Positions 10,500 through 37,642 are shown, counted from the stretch's first letter. The stretch: 64,000 nt of DNA from Phoronis australis (GCA_002633005.1 NMRA01000167.1:621124-685123), one strand, 5' to 3'. Program-made: numbers and translations. The notes: generated by a model not told the origin, from the letters alone.

Positions 10500-13400
10500 A
10501 AAGAGCATGTCGACACTAGTAGTCAACACATGCTTTCGATTCATTCTAGCTTCTACATATTTTGCTGCAAATTAATATTTCTTTTGTGGACTGCCCTTCC
10601 CCATCGTTTAATGCCTTTGCCAATGGCCCCGAACGTTGCATTCTAAACTATGAACATGTAATTAGTCCGAGAAGCATTCAATCCCATGTCACATATTTCA
10701 ATATCTTATAACGTAGAGTATCTCTAGTATACATCATAATATAGACGGGAATATTGCGTTCTCCATAACAAAGTAACACCGGATGCGTCGTAAGTCTGGC
10801 GAGACTCGCAATTTTGCAAGTACATGTACCACGTGACGCGCATGACTACCTGAGTTTCGCAATCTCGTCGCTAGACGAACATTATTACATGCTTCGATCG
10901 AAGGTCATCCAGAAAGCTGTAAATGTGAAAACAAAAAAAAAATTGCAAATTGGTGATCTTTGCACAAACCACGTACATGTACCTTGGGGGCTCACATCAT
11001 GGACTGCTATTCCCCAACACTAAGTCACGATACTCATTGGGCACGGTTGAGTGATTTAGGTCGGATTATTTTCGACACAAAACAAGTTCTTAAAAACAGT
11101 TGGCAATTTTCAAAGCAATTCATATCGTCGCTACATGTTTTTCTAGCTAATTTGGCCAAGCGCCTACAGAGATAAGGAATTCAACGCTTCACACCATGGT
11201 CATAAATGCTTGAATTCGGTTACCAAAAAGTTTGGTATAGTACAGTATTTTAAATACAACTTGCTTTTGACAAAGAAATAAACGCGAAAATTAAAAAAAT
11301 GAAAATTCTGTGTAACGTCATCAGTGGATCCGGTCACCGCCCTGGTGTTGTTCTACATCAGCCGTGATCCGAAATCGTCTCAAAAGCTGAGTTCGATTAT
11401 TGCAAAAAGGTACGTGTACGGAGGATGCAATAATAGCAATCGTACAGACAAAATGTCTGTCTTTGCGTTTCTAATAGAACCCAATGGCGCAGGTTCGTGC
11501 GTCGGACACGGGTATGGCAGTCAGTTCAGGAGAAGAATCGTGTTTCGACCCGTCACAGAAACGGAGATTTGATAAAGGTTTCTCCAACCTGTAATCGTAT
11601 TTGATGGAGAAAAAATGTATTGTGTTGCGCCATTGCTGGAAACGTAGTTGTCAGCACATACATGTATTAAGTATGAGACTAAGCATAAAATTGCGACTGA
11701 GGAAATGAATAGGGTTGCAATAAATTTCCGCAAAGTCAACTCCCGCTCAAAATTTTTTGGAAATGCATGCTATCCACATAGACGTCAATGCGTAATGGTA
11801 GACAGTAAGATGTAGATGTCACGCAAATAGTTTGAGATCACGGCTGCAGCCGGTACAGAGGTTGGAGTTGGGTACTGGGCAGCCGGAATAATCGACGAAT
11901 CACAACGGTACAATGCTTCGGAATCCATAATTTTGGAACGGAAAAAACTGGTCAGAAACGAGTGCCATTTACCAAGAATAAAATCCAGTTAGCATCACTG
12001 TAATTAGATATGATCGTTCCTGACAAACGCACTCGGCATTCGATGAAATGAAATCAGTATCCGCTATTTGCGAGGGGGGCTTTGACTGTCAAGGTAAAAA
12101 CTTCGGTTAAATTTATAGTCCGAGAAACATATACACTGTATTACCGACACTGAAATGGTTAGAAAATTAAAGCGTTATTCAATAAAAATCTTTAATTACG
12201 ACTCTGAAACCAGAACTGTCTGCAGATTGAGGAGGCTTTGACTCGGCTTCACTGGCGGAAGACGCCGGTACGAGAGGCCGGGTCGAATTTGTAGAGCCTG
12301 AAACACGCAAAGTCTGCCAATATGGCGAGGTCTAACTCATTACCTGTTTTACCTATGTTCTGAGTGTCGTCTTCACCCCCATCTCCATCACCTGTCTTCA
12401 TAATACTCGTCAAGCTCGCTCTCTAAGTCTTCGTAGCTTACAAAATTACTACTATCCGCCGCTGTACATAATTATATCGTCAACTGATCAACGTCTTCCA
12501 CTGATGACGTCAAGTGGTGGGAAACCAAATTGATTATTGACTTTTCTTTAACATTCAAAAGTCCTCAATTACTTTTCAAAATAAGCGCTTGTTTAGTTAG
12601 GTTTTGTGAAAAAAATTATTACACACGGTTCAACACCGCTAAAACTGCAAAAATATACTGTGGGGAAGCTTTATGCGCAAGTTCCACTTTAAAAATACAT
12701 ATGCACAAATTTTGGACAACTGCAATGGAACAAATAATTACGCAATCAATATTTAGTCAGGCATTTTGACTATCACCTGTAGGCTAATACTGATGTGAAC
12801 GAACTACATCAAGTGGATCATTGTAAGGTGTGTAAATGCAAAACAACTTTTAATTTTCCACAGGCATTCAATTTTAATCGTCTCTAAAACGGGCGTAAAA
12901 GATTTTAGTGAAATTACCCGAATGTGTCTCGTTGTTCATCTCATAAACATCGCCAGCAGACGTTTTTGTCTTTTGAATACTAGGGTTTAGTATTTTCAAT
13001 TTAAACCAATCTGTGTTTTAGTTTCTTAAAAGTTCGAAAGAACGCCCCGGGTGAGTGTGTTTGATTTTCTGAAAACCGCTATGGAAATAAGGGTGTTCCT
13101 TCAGAAGGAGGTTACTTAGCTGTGACAATGATGTTCCATCAACGTCAAGGAAAAACTTATCACACGTTGAAACAAATGGTAGTTTGAATATTGCATCTTC
13201 ATCGTCGCAAGGAAAGTTTCATTTCAGTCTAAAAATTCAAATTATTGGGTAACAATGCACGATTGAAGGTAAAGTTTGACTTGTTGAGGAGATTTTTCAA
13301 AGTCACAGAAACTTTCTAAAATCCAGTTCATCATGAGAAAAGTTTTTTTCTGAGCAGACTTATTTGACCGATGTTACATTTACCTACTCTTCTAAATGGC

Positions 13401-15617
13401 TTTCCCTGCTGTGCTGTGAAATTCGACACCTCAACCACTGCGTACTATTTTCCTACGTAACAAACACTGTTTATGCCGTCTTGGCTTTTCACTAACATTA
13501 ACTCCTAGTAACCCGCAGCCGGTTAAATAGTGCAGAAGCAAAACCACATTTTCTAAATGACTGGAGAGCAAATAGTCATGTTTTGAATCATAAATGCAAA
13601 AGACAAATCACATTCGAAAACATCTGTTAGTTATTATAAAGTCATGTTTTCAAACAATTGGCTAATACGTGAAACAACGGGTAAATAACATGGTCAATTT
13701 TAAAATTTCAAACACGTACACGTATCATCTTTTCACAAAGAGTTCAATTTTGGTGAAAAAGTCCTTAAATTTGTGCTAAGACAAAAAGCCTTTTTCAGGC
13801 AGGCTAATGCGTGTGTATCACATGACCATGAATTACATTCGACAGAGCAAGATCGCGATAAGCACCAGAGTTTGCTGAACCAATTCTTTGATCATGCCTG
13901 CAGTAAAAACGGTCAGACGACCAGCCCATTCTCAAGAAGGGACCGGTGCAAGTGTGCTCATAAAGTTCTTCTAATGAACATCCGCTCTCTCAGAAGCTAG
14001 TTGAAATTAAAAAATGTATCATCAAGTCTGTTTTCGATACGCTCTTGCAGGGAACGATTTTTTTAAAATTCACAGCAGATGCGCATGCCAACTTGCTTCA
14101 CTCGTCTGTGTTTAGTTTACCCCAGCACAGTTGTTCGTACTTCTCTTCCCGTCACTTTCAAAACATTGTATACAAAAGATCTACATCTAGAGTCAAACGA
14201 ATAATCGATACGAATAAAAATTAACAACGACTGACAACATCAGTATAAACAATCGGTTAGTCGGTCCTCGCAAATATCAACCATGATATCCCGCGAAAAA
14301 AATGCAGTGCAATAAAGTACCCCTACAAGTATTCCGGGAATCCGATGCATAACTTTGGAGAAAGACAACTTCTATCACGCGCGGCTGGACTGGTGCCGCT
14401 CATGCGTGGGTTTGTATTCGTTGGATCCGGTGCTACGTGTATTTCTTGCTACGGGCTTATGATGTAACCAAGGAGTGTAGAAGAACCCCACGTAGACCAA
14501 ATGTTGAAAACCGTGATCCGTGAAAAATTACGGTTGCAATGCCACCACTAGGCCAACGTGTAAATGCATGGCACCGACTGTTACAACACTACTACACGGT
14601 GAAGCGATCATTTGTTTGGTCGAAGTGGCCATGGACAATTACTGTATGCTGAGGTTCTCAAAGTCTTAGAAATCGTTAGTAATCCAAATAAACGGTCCTG
14701 TCTTCGCATAGCACATCCTTATGCTACTGTAGGCCTACTCAGATGAGCTACTTCGCGAAGTTAATGATGCCCAAGATTACTTTCAAACCAAAGGCTTAAA
14801 GTCGTTAAAAATCGACACCCTAAAAATCTTCACCAACATATGCTGTTCAAAATGCCAGTGGACTCTGAGGCCACTACGAATGTGGCATTGCAGTAGAGTA
14901 GCGCATTCCTATGAAAACGAAGATGGCAGGAGAGCAGTCGCCAGTCAGGGACTAACGTTGACGGACTAAAATATAAGGGGAATGTTAGAATGTTTGGACA
15001 GATTAGCATCTGAGCTCAATTCCACAGCAATGCTCAAATCGTAGATTTGTTCGAAATCCTCTTCACCACAAATTTGGTAAACTCGACCAAAGATTGCATC
15101 AGGCATCTGAGATGAACCTAGTTAATTATTTTACATGACGAAATGTATGCATCTGACCCGGCATTTGAAATACGGATCTTGAGAAGGCACTTGGCGCCTA
15201 GAATTCAAGAAGACTTGCAGTGTCAAGAGGACTCCGCTGGACTTAATTAACTTCAGCTGAACTTGCGACGGGGTCGAACTTTGTTATAGCCTCATAAAGT
15301 TGTTTCTGGCAATTTTCTGTATCTGTGGCCTCTTTTTGAAGTTTTTGTAACATAAAGCTCATTGAAACGTATTTGAGATATAAGGGCCCCAAACACAGTT
15401 ATCAGAGACAGGCCGTGAATGGCAATATACACATGTAGAAGTTCAGTTGACAGCGATCGAGTAGGCCTGAGACCTAAATTTTTGAACGATGTCATTGAAA
15501 AATTGTTGCCAGTGGGAAGGCAATGTGTGAAAGCGTGTCCAGCCTATTCACGAACTCTGAGTGGTGCGTGCAATTTGAATATCACTGCATAAAGACTCAG
15601 ATCTTTAAACACGCCTA
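10500..15617. other. Long stretch without a convincing gene
   Basis: Apart from the THAP-like relic at 11396-11540, I see no exon with good coding character, no tRNA-like fold and no clear transposon. Short open frames at 12530-12769 and 13773-14000 have no recognisable motif and composition like their surroundings. Confidence 0.45.
11396..11540 (+). pseudogene. Decayed THAP-type zinc-finger fragment
   Basis: The frame reads KRYVYGGCNNSNRTDKMSVF, which resembles the start of a THAP domain (C-x4-GC-x-N ... S-F-H-x-F-P). In the frame two bases over, it continues as TQWRRFVRRTRVWQ, resembling the conserved region around the THAP tryptophan. The first zinc ligand is Tyr instead of Cys and a frameshift is needed near 11460, so this is at best a relic, probably of a P-element-like transposase or a THAP gene. 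The resemblance is from memory of the family and is weak. Confidence 0.33.
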
Positions 15618-15618
15618 G

Positions 15619-15700
<82 letters not shown>
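15618..15700. repeat. (TA)n microsatellite
   Basis: Uninterrupted alternating TA of about 80 bases, followed by GGCCTAGTTGG; CGCCTAGTTA precedes it, so GCCTAGTT flanks both sides. Confidence 0.97.
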
Positions 15701-15701
<1 letters not shown>

Positions 15702-16241
15702 CCTAGTTGGTGTCAGGCCTACGTCGGAAATCTTTCTGCAGATACGTCCAGCGCAATTAAAGGTCAAGAAAATTGCATGGTACGGTAGTAAAAACTGAAA
15801 CTTTCCCCAGTTCCATAGGAAATGGACACCAAAACCGCGACTGAATTATATCTTAGCTATTTTAATAGCTACGAGTTAAAACTCCTACCCGGCTGTAGGG
15901 CACAAGATTTTGTTAAGTCTGCAATTCCATAGAGCAAAATGTGGCGGGACATTCCGGGAAATTTTCCAGGTCCATGACGGCGTTCTCCCGGCGTAAGGGT
16001 CCTTTACCACTGAGACGTAGAGGGTTGTGAGCATCTAGCCCCTTTCACTGGTATGACAATTCAGGCAGGCTAATTATCTCCCAGCAGGAAGAGATCTCTT
16101 CCTGCTACCAGGCTTATTACAGACCATGTGTGAAGATCTTAGCCAAACCCAGACCGTTCGGAAAGAATCATTGTCGTAACTTCGGTTGTAGACTAGTAGG
16201 CCTAGGCCTAGTGGGCGCCTGGCGATTCAAAAATTAAACAT

Positions 16242-18487
16242 TTTTTATAATGTTTATTACGAAATCTTCGATACAATGAATATACATAACCCAGAAAGCG
16301 CCAAGAGGCATTTTATCTGGGTTAAAAAAGTACAAAGAAATCCATATACAATCATTTTGCACCAATACATAAAAAAGAAGTCTGTATACAATTATTTTAC
16401 ACAAATACATAAATTAAAAAAACTGTTGTTAAGATTACAATGACATATGATTACGAAAGTAAATAAATCATTTTCATACACATTTATACAATTCTATCCA
16501 CTCACACAAAGAAATTTAATATTATAAAGAAATTTTGATACTATTTCGAATAAAACCTTATTTTCATTTGGGTTGAGTTCTTGATTTCCATATAGAAAAA
16601 AAATAATTTTATTGTACACTTGCGGAATTTCAGAATATTTTTTATAAATATTGGGGTATTTTCGAGTGTCTGGAAAAGCTGTACCCTCTGCTCCTTGCAT
16701 ACCTCACAAGCACAGGAAACATGAGCATTTGTCTGTGCGTCTCCACAGCAACACAGAGGCGAAAATTATTAAAATTATGTCTAAATTTCTCGTTGTTTAG
16801 GAATAGACCACATCTTGATCTGTAAAGGATTATTTCGTGGTTACGAGGAAGTTGGAACGATGTCAATGGGACTGGCAATTCTTAAGTAGTAGTATGCATT
16901 TTAAAGTTATTTTTTAGAGTGACGATTGAAGTGCCTTCTTTTATTTTGGATGGTAAGGAATTCCAGTTGTCAATACAAGTTAATATGGTAGATTTCCTGA
17001 AGGCTTGGCTGAGGGAAGATGGAATAAGGTGCATATTACTTTGCCGCCGTCCTGGTCTCGTGTTAGGTCTGTTGTAGGAGTCAAAGAGGATTTTGTTTGA
17101 GTATTGTTTATGTTGGTTAAGACTTTGAATGTACACATGGACAAGTGGAGTTTACGACGGGTTGCTAGTTTGCTCTAGTTCAGACTGTTTAGAACCTTGA
17201 TTGTGTTGGACCCTTTGTATGCTCCTGTTATGGTTAATGCTGATTGGTATTGCCTGTAGTCTTTCTAACTGAAGAATTATGTCAACGTTTGCCGATTGGT
17301 AGATTATGTCACAGTAATCTAGATGTGGAGAACAAAAGACTTGAACAGAATTTCAAGATGCCTGGAGTTGAGATGACGAGAGACAATTCTAATTGGATTA
17401 ATTAAATTTTGTACTTTGTGAACGAGTTCGCGACAGTGAGGAGTAAATGTAAGCTTGTGGTCTAGTAGCAAGCCAAGATGTTTGTGCATGAACTTATTGG
17501 GAATAACTTCCCCATTGAGTGATAATTCCAACATTGGATTTTTTTGGAATTTAGTATTATTAGACTTAAAAAATATAAGAGCGAGCAACACTTTTTTCAG
17601 GTTTAAATTTCATCTTCCATTTGCAAGACCAGTCAAAGGGTTTGTTTAGGTCAGTTTGCACTTGTGAGGAGTCATGGGGATTCTCCTTTGAGAATGGGTA
17701 GAAAATTGCAGTGTCATCTGCATACTAAGAATGTTTTAGAGTTTATTGTGCCTAGAAGATCATTGATGTACAATAAAAAGAGTAAGGGGCTAGTACGCTA
17801 CCCTGTGGTACTCCAGCATTTACGAAACCTGGCGTTGATGAGCGTGATAAGACACCCCTCTATTCGGACTTTGTAAGTTCGACATTCCAGATATGATTTT
17901 AAAAGTGAGAAGAGAGTTCTGGAAAAACCGTAAGATCGTAATTTATGTAGAAGCAGATCGGGTTAGCGCCATCAGTCAAAAGCTGACCGCAATGTCTAAG
18001 AATACGGATCTCACGTTGCATCTTTTAAACTGGAGGTGGATTTCGTGTACAAATTTCTGTAAGTTGGGACACAGTGCTGTTACCAGGTATGAATCCGAAT
18101 TGGCGACGATATACAGCAGTGGCAGATCTACGATTTCAGTAAGGGGGGGGGGTTTAGGGGCCGAGGCGCGTAGCGCCGAGGAGAAGGAAGGTCGCGAGAG
18201 GGTTTCCCTCCTCCCGTGTAAGATTTTTTGGGATTTTTAGTAGGTAATTTCGTTTTTCTGGCGATTTTTTTTTCCAGTTTTTATTTTTGATCCTGTCCCG
18301 AGGGGGGGGGGAGTTAAACCCCCTGAACCCCCCCTGTAGATCCGCCTCTGTACAGTGTTGAGGTTTTGTGAAGAGGGTGGTCAAACATGTGTTGAGAAAT
18401 TATTTTTTTCTAAAATTTTGGATAGGGTGTTAAGTAAAGTCTTGGGGCGATAGGCCTACTGTTTTGGAGTTCTTTTTGTGTATTGGT
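16242..18487 (-). mobile_element. 5'-truncated LINE, copy 2 (same family as copy 1), with target-site duplication
   Basis: The minus-strand fragments match LINE copy 1: HKHLGLLLDHKLTFTPHCREL, SQAFRKSTILTCIDNWNSLP, YRSRCGLFLNNEKFRHNFNN. The 5' end corresponds to about position 8760 of copy 1, so truncation is stronger. The nine-base direct repeat ATTAAACAT flanks it at 16233-16241 and 18488-18496, and the empty site at 45 kb has one such stretch. Frames are broken throughout. It contains a younger inserted element at 18117-18350. Confidence 0.88.
18117..18350. mobile_element. Small terminal-inverted-repeat element (MITE-like) inside LINE copy 2
   Basis: The ends are inverted: CAGTGGCAGATCTACG at the left and, reverse-complemented, CAGAGGCGGATCTACA at the right. 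A five-base TACAG flanks it at 18112-18116 and 18351-18355. The interior has G- and C-runs and no open frame. Comparison with LINE copy 1 around 8620 shows the insert is absent there. A related end (CAGTGGCAGATTTAGGGG) occurs near 42783. Confidence 0.78.
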
Positions 18488-18589
18488 ATTAAACATGATC
18501 AGCATTTTAGTGGCGAGGAATTCAGAAATGCTATTGGTTTATGTTCAGATATGTTATAAATTTTGTTTTTAACAGCACGGCCCATGCAG

Positions 18590-19005
18590 CCAGGTTAATT
18601 AAGTATGAGCTAGAGCAATTATTTGAACCAAAGAGAGCTCAGTGGCCCTCTCGCAACCAAAAATCCCAGAAGTGTGTAAGATATTGGCTACAGGGGTCAT
18701 CTTCCCAACTTGTTGTTGGGCTGTAGAATCGAACGTGTTAGGAGCAACGGGAAAACGCCGTAATGTTAGTCGATCGTCAGGTATACTCGGTATATGCACC
18801 CCGGGCCCGGCCGCGGGCCGGGCGCTGGCTTCCGGATACCACAGAGCCACATAGTCCACTGAAATATTTGACGCCCGGGCGTTTATTTGTATTTGACTTT
18901 TGGTCCCTATGTCAATTTTCTGAATATGCATGCAACCTCATGGCCTTAGTCTGACAGGTTAAGCCTAAACACTCAGTGGTACAGTAGAATGACTTTGTCT
19001 TTAGC
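18590..19005. other. Repeat R tail and GC-rich palindrome upstream of the kinesin gene
   Basis: The end of repeat R is followed at about 18800-18830 by a GC-rich inverted repeat (CCCGGCC, 3-base spacer, GGCCGGG). No coding signal is seen. It may be part of the promoter-proximal region of the kinesin gene. Confidence 0.35.
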
Positions 19006-19009
19006 CATC

Positions 19010-19426
19010 TTGTGACTCCGGCGGAGTTCGGCCTATAATGGGTATGTGCGTCGCGCGTAACTGTTCACTGGCACTGAGTTCGTACGATTTGTATCATCTG
19101 ACTATTTTATTTTTACATGGATCGGCCCCTGTAGTCGTGGGGGCCCTGGGCAAGTACCCCAGTGTGCCCTGCCCGGGTAAACACGGAACCGCCGACGCTG
19201 CTGAGACCCGGCGGCTCCTGCTGCGTCATCTTAAAATGTAAACAAAAGGAGTCTCTGATGTTTGTTGTTAGTAACGCTGTTGGCCGCTTGTAGCGCTGTA
19301 ACCGAAGCGGAGTCAACATTTGAAATCAATATTGTGTCTTGAGTCGTCTTTTACACACTGTTTATTATTAACGGTGTCGGACAGATTCGTCATGCTGCAC
19401 CACCGACTCCTGCTGGTTCAAACTAC
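19010..19426 (+). promoter_or_regulatory. CpG-rich region and possible 5' noncoding exon of the kinesin gene
   Basis: CpG density rises clearly here compared with its surroundings (CTCCGGCGGAGTTCGG, GTCGCGCGTAAC, CCGCCGACGCTG). The segment ends at a good donor, AACTAC/gtaagt (19426/19427). The first coding exon of the kinesin gene has an acceptor at 20407, so an upstream noncoding exon is required, and this is the best candidate. No TATA box was recognised. Confidence 0.4.
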
Positions 19427-20420
19427 GTAAGTCCTTGTTGTTGTTACCTCTGTCATCACCAAAACACTTGTCAGAGTAAGAGGATTGAAACATCGTCTTC
19501 TGAAACCCAGTTCAGTGCTCAATGTCAAGGTGATACGGTCGGTGGGCTTTGGGCGCCTACTTACCTCTAGTTTTACCACTGCATCACTGAGAATATTTCA
19601 CCGTAAGCGATAAGCATAAAGTATATCAATGTGTCAACATGAATGATTATTCAGTGTAGGACTTGCTCAATGGTTTACGATGCAAACCCTGGAGCAAATT
19701 CATGTTGACACATTGATGCTTTCAGTTTCAAACTTTGAGGGCTCGCACAGTTATACATGTAGCTATTATGTTTTCAGAACCGTTCCACATGCATGCAGAA
19801 CCGTTCTGCAACTGTCACATTGATTTTGAGTAATAACTTATTGGTTCATTTTGAAATTGTATAGCAGCAAAAAATTACAGCTTCAGTGTACTCTTTAGCC
19901 TGTTTGCAAATTTAAATTATGTAAAATTACCATAACTCATTTTTGCAATGTTCGTAAAGCTTCTATGGGTCCAATGTACATGAAAAATCCACAAAATATG
20001 CACAACATTCCGCATGTACCTAATATTACGCAACGATTGTGTATATGCACTGGTTGTGGAATATTCCACAGAATTCCGTATATTCCACAAAATGTGCTTA
20101 ATTTTCCACGTTCAGTGCGCAATATTCTGCAAGGCAAAAATTTAATTCCTGATGAAGAAAATACTAACTGAGAAAAATAAAAAGTAACACTGTAATTGTG
20201 CTTAGGGCATGATATACATTTGTTTCAATATTTTTATGACCTAAAGTGGACATATATACGAAAGTGCGGAACCATTCTATCCACTTTGAAAGTAAATAAG
20301 AAAGTCTCGTTTAAAAAAATCGCAGTAATTGTCATGTAAAAGTTTCAGTGATTTGTTGAACTGGCCTTTCATCTTCCTGACAGCTGCATTATGATTATTT
20401 TTTACAGTAAAGAGGAAGGC

Positions 20421-20440
20421 ATGAAACTAGGCTCTGGAAA

Positions 20441-20453
<13 letters not shown>
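20421..20453 (+). promoter_or_regulatory. Short upstream ORF overlapping the kinesin start codon
   Basis: ATG 20421 opens a ten-codon frame (MKLGSGKWVQ, then TAA at 20451-20453) that overlaps the main ATG at 20441 in another frame. If the exon beginning at 20408 is the 5' end of the coding part, scanning ribosomes meet this ATG first. It could lower translation of the kinesin. Confidence 0.45.
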
Positions 20454-34893
<14,440 letters not shown>

Positions 34894-36984
34894 AATGAGT
34901 TTTACTGAAAGAGGATCATGTGGAACGTTCATACGAAGTCATAACATATGCTGGTATTACGAAGTGACTAAACAACTCACCTGAGCTGTTCTGTTGGGAG
35001 AATCTGTTACACAGTTCCGGAAAACTCAAGCTGTTCTTGCTCTAACAGGTGGGGATACAGAAGTTGTCCAGACCACCCTTGTCTTCCAGTTTAGTAGTAG
35101 TGTTATGTTTGAATATTAAGTGTCTGTGTCCTTTATCAGGCTTAGTGTTCTGGTCAGGCTAATACATCCATGTCATTGTCATTTGATTATTGTGATGTTG
35201 GTCAGCATAGTCGATTAACAAACAACACCTGAAATGCCCCCTTGCATTACGAGTTTTGTTGTAAAAAGTGACAAATTTTGAGCACTGGCAAAATGGCAAC
35301 AACGTGACATATTACATAAATCATTCCATAAGCTGTGCTGGTGGTATAATACCCCCAATGCTGCATTACATTGAGGCTTCTTGTGAGAAAAGCACTCGCG
35401 CTCTTGTTCGCGAGATATGGCCATGAACGTCTGCTCAAACTTTGTTTACATTCGAGTGGCATGCATCAATGCAACACTTCCAAGATTTATTATGATCATG
35501 TGTCACACCTTGTTCCCTAATCTACAACAAGGAAATGCTTCTCACCAGTAATTGAGATTACAATTAGGCACTTACCACTATCCCTGGTATTTTATGACAG
35601 GCTTCTTTTGTCTAGAGATTGGGGAACAAAGATGGGTGTCTGCCTTAGGTAAATATTGTTTTGACTGTTTGTTGGATTCTTCTCTCCTGCCCATTTTAGG
35701 TATTGGGCACTATAGAAGTACTTCCATCATTGTAAATTGTGCTTGTAACTACTTATTACAAGTGCTATTTATTTGTTTATATGTCCCAAGGGTTGTTGTG
35801 TAGCCTGTCTGCATGAGGAAATGTGAAGGGGCCATAGATAAACTTCTTAAGAAATTAATAGGTGCTGATGAACTTGTGTATTTGTTTGTGTTTAGCTTTT
35901 GGATCAATCCCTCTTAAGGCTTACTGCGGATTTCCAAAAAAAGTTTCTATAGGTGCCTCTTTCGGAAACATTCAATGTACCAAAGTGCAATGACTGTGCA
36001 ACCAAAGAGCCTCCATGGGGTTCGCTCTTTCAGAAACTTTCATTGATTCCCACAGCACTGCCAGTACACCATTTATGTTGGAAAATACTAGTCTTAGTTA
36101 GTCAGCACTTTGAGGGCTGTACCAGAAATGTGATGGCACTTTTGTTCTGCTGAGTAATTACCTTGAAATATATTAATAGTTGTTTTAAAGATCCAATATT
36201 CAGAAAATTTACACCTAAACCATGTTTTCTTCATGGGATAGTAATGAGAAAGAATCTCCAAAAGAGACACTGGGGTGACTTTTTCGAATCTTGGTTTCCA
36301 CCGATTAGGAGACCCCATGAGTGCTCATTTGGAAATCCTTGGTGAGTTGGCCTATTCACTAGTTGTACAATTTGGAGGCTCTGCAAAAATGATTGTTGTG
36401 CATTGTTGTTTAATACACAATGTTTCGTTTTAGCACGAATGTTAACAACCCAAACATGATTCAAGCATGGCTGTTCCAAACGTACCGAACCATTTGTAGT
36501 TTGAGCATAACTCTTCGTTTTCTAGCATGATGGCGAATTCGTGTAAGTAGTGAATAGCCTATACATGTGAACTGTTGCAATCAGTTGTCTTATTTGGTGA
36601 TTTCATGCGGGACTAGTTCATTTCCCACCACAACTAAGTAACTTTTTTATTTCATGTAAAATTGTATTGTTTACATACAATGCCATTTCGGTTATTGTCT
36701 TTTAAATGCTGAGTTTAAAACGATGGAAATTGACAAGAAACTGTAGGGTTTAAATGTTCAGGGGATATTTCTGTTGTGCCTCCAGTGAACTGCCACCCTC
36801 AGTACATACCATGCATTTTAAAAGTTCGTTTTGTAATGCCACCAGGGCCTGGATCTGGGATAATCTTTTTCCTGGAAATCTAACATTTGTCCTCCTTCTA
36901 TAGAAACAGGAGATAATTATCAATTTTTGTTTCCCTAAATGCATTATATATTATACAAACCACTGTGTAGAGCAAACTCGCTCC
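34894..36984. other. 3' flank of the kinesin gene; no further gene recognised
   Basis: This should hold the kinesin 3' UTR. No canonical AATAAA was spotted close to the stop codon. Open frames on both strands are short and unremarkable, and no repeat structure was recognised. Confidence 0.4.
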
Positions 36985-37045
36985 TGATCACCCCTAGATT
37001 CGAGGTTCAAACTCGAGTAAAAAGTTTAGACGCCGTCCCTGGTGG
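36985..37045. repeat. Terminal fragment of the TCGAG inverted-repeat element family
   Basis: TTCAAACTCGAGTAAAAAGTTTAGACGCCGTCCCTGG resembles the right end of the full element at 54952-55354 (CATTTCGAGTAAAAAGATTGGAGACCG). Only one end is present. Confidence 0.5.
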
Positions 37046-37557
37046 CGCAGTAAATTGACGAAGGCTTTACTTGAAGCATTTTTGTTCTGATCGACTTGAA
37101 AGTAGATGTTTTCAGTTTTGAAATTTTAAGTATATTTCATGTGAACAGGTGTCTAATGTGTCTTCAATTTAATTGTGGCACCTTTCGAAGTTCTGATCTC
37201 TTATGGGCTGGGTGCAGAACCGTGCTGAGCCTCTTGCGAGTTTGGCTACGTCACGCACGTGAGCCATCGTGTGTATGGTGTGTATGCGTGCTTGAATTTT
37301 TTGTGTGTGAGTGTCACTCAATAAATTTGCCTTTGAATTTTAGCGGCAAACTAATACGTTTTTGTAAACGTAAACATGTTTCAAGAGTGCCGAAGTAATT
37401 GCACTGAAAGGCATTATTTCAGTTGCGCTTTGAGTGCCGTTTTGACGGTTAGGAGCCGTTCACAACTGACCTATCGCAAGCTACTCCCCCTTGCGAAAAG
37501 TCGACAAACATTCAATACATGTAAGTGTCACCCGACAACATATTGTTTCCCGGGTAA

Positions 37558-37642
37558 AATGGCGACTTGGAAACGAAGATGTGTCAAGAATGCTGGGTCC
37601 AGATTCAGTGGTCAGTTAAACCATCACTCAAAATCCTTACGG
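37558..37642 (+). CDS. Candidate first coding exon of an unidentified gene
   Basis: AAAATGG gives an ATG in good context. It opens a 28-codon frame beginning MATWKRRCVKNAGSRFSGQL that ends at a plausible donor, TACG/gtaggt. The surrounding sequence is somewhat richer in CpG. I do not recognise the peptide and found no convincing second exon downstream, so this may be chance. Confidence 0.22.

Larger units (their letters stand above)
16065..18775. repeat. Dispersed repeat R, copy 1, split by a LINE
   Basis: Two flanks, 16065-16241 and 18488-18775, align consecutively with 45150-45590. Shared blocks include AATTATCT, CAGACCA.GTGTGAA, TTCGGAAAGAAT, CGTAACTTCGGTTG, GGCGATTCAAAA, TTCCCAACTTGTTGTTGGGC and AGCAACGGGAAAACGCCGTA. 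The LINE copy at 16242-18487 interrupts this copy, while the copy at 45 kb is uninterrupted and serves as the empty-site reference. The repeat family is unknown and no coding capacity was seen. Confidence 0.85.

Noticed and set aside
12330-12480. Acidic minus-strand peptide (YEDLESELDEYYED) ending at a possible donor
   Set aside because: It is short, has no start, no identifiable partner exon and no recognisable domain.
18154-18384. Open frames through the G- and C-rich tracts
   Set aside because: They arise from the homopolymer runs of the small inverted-repeat element and are not coding.
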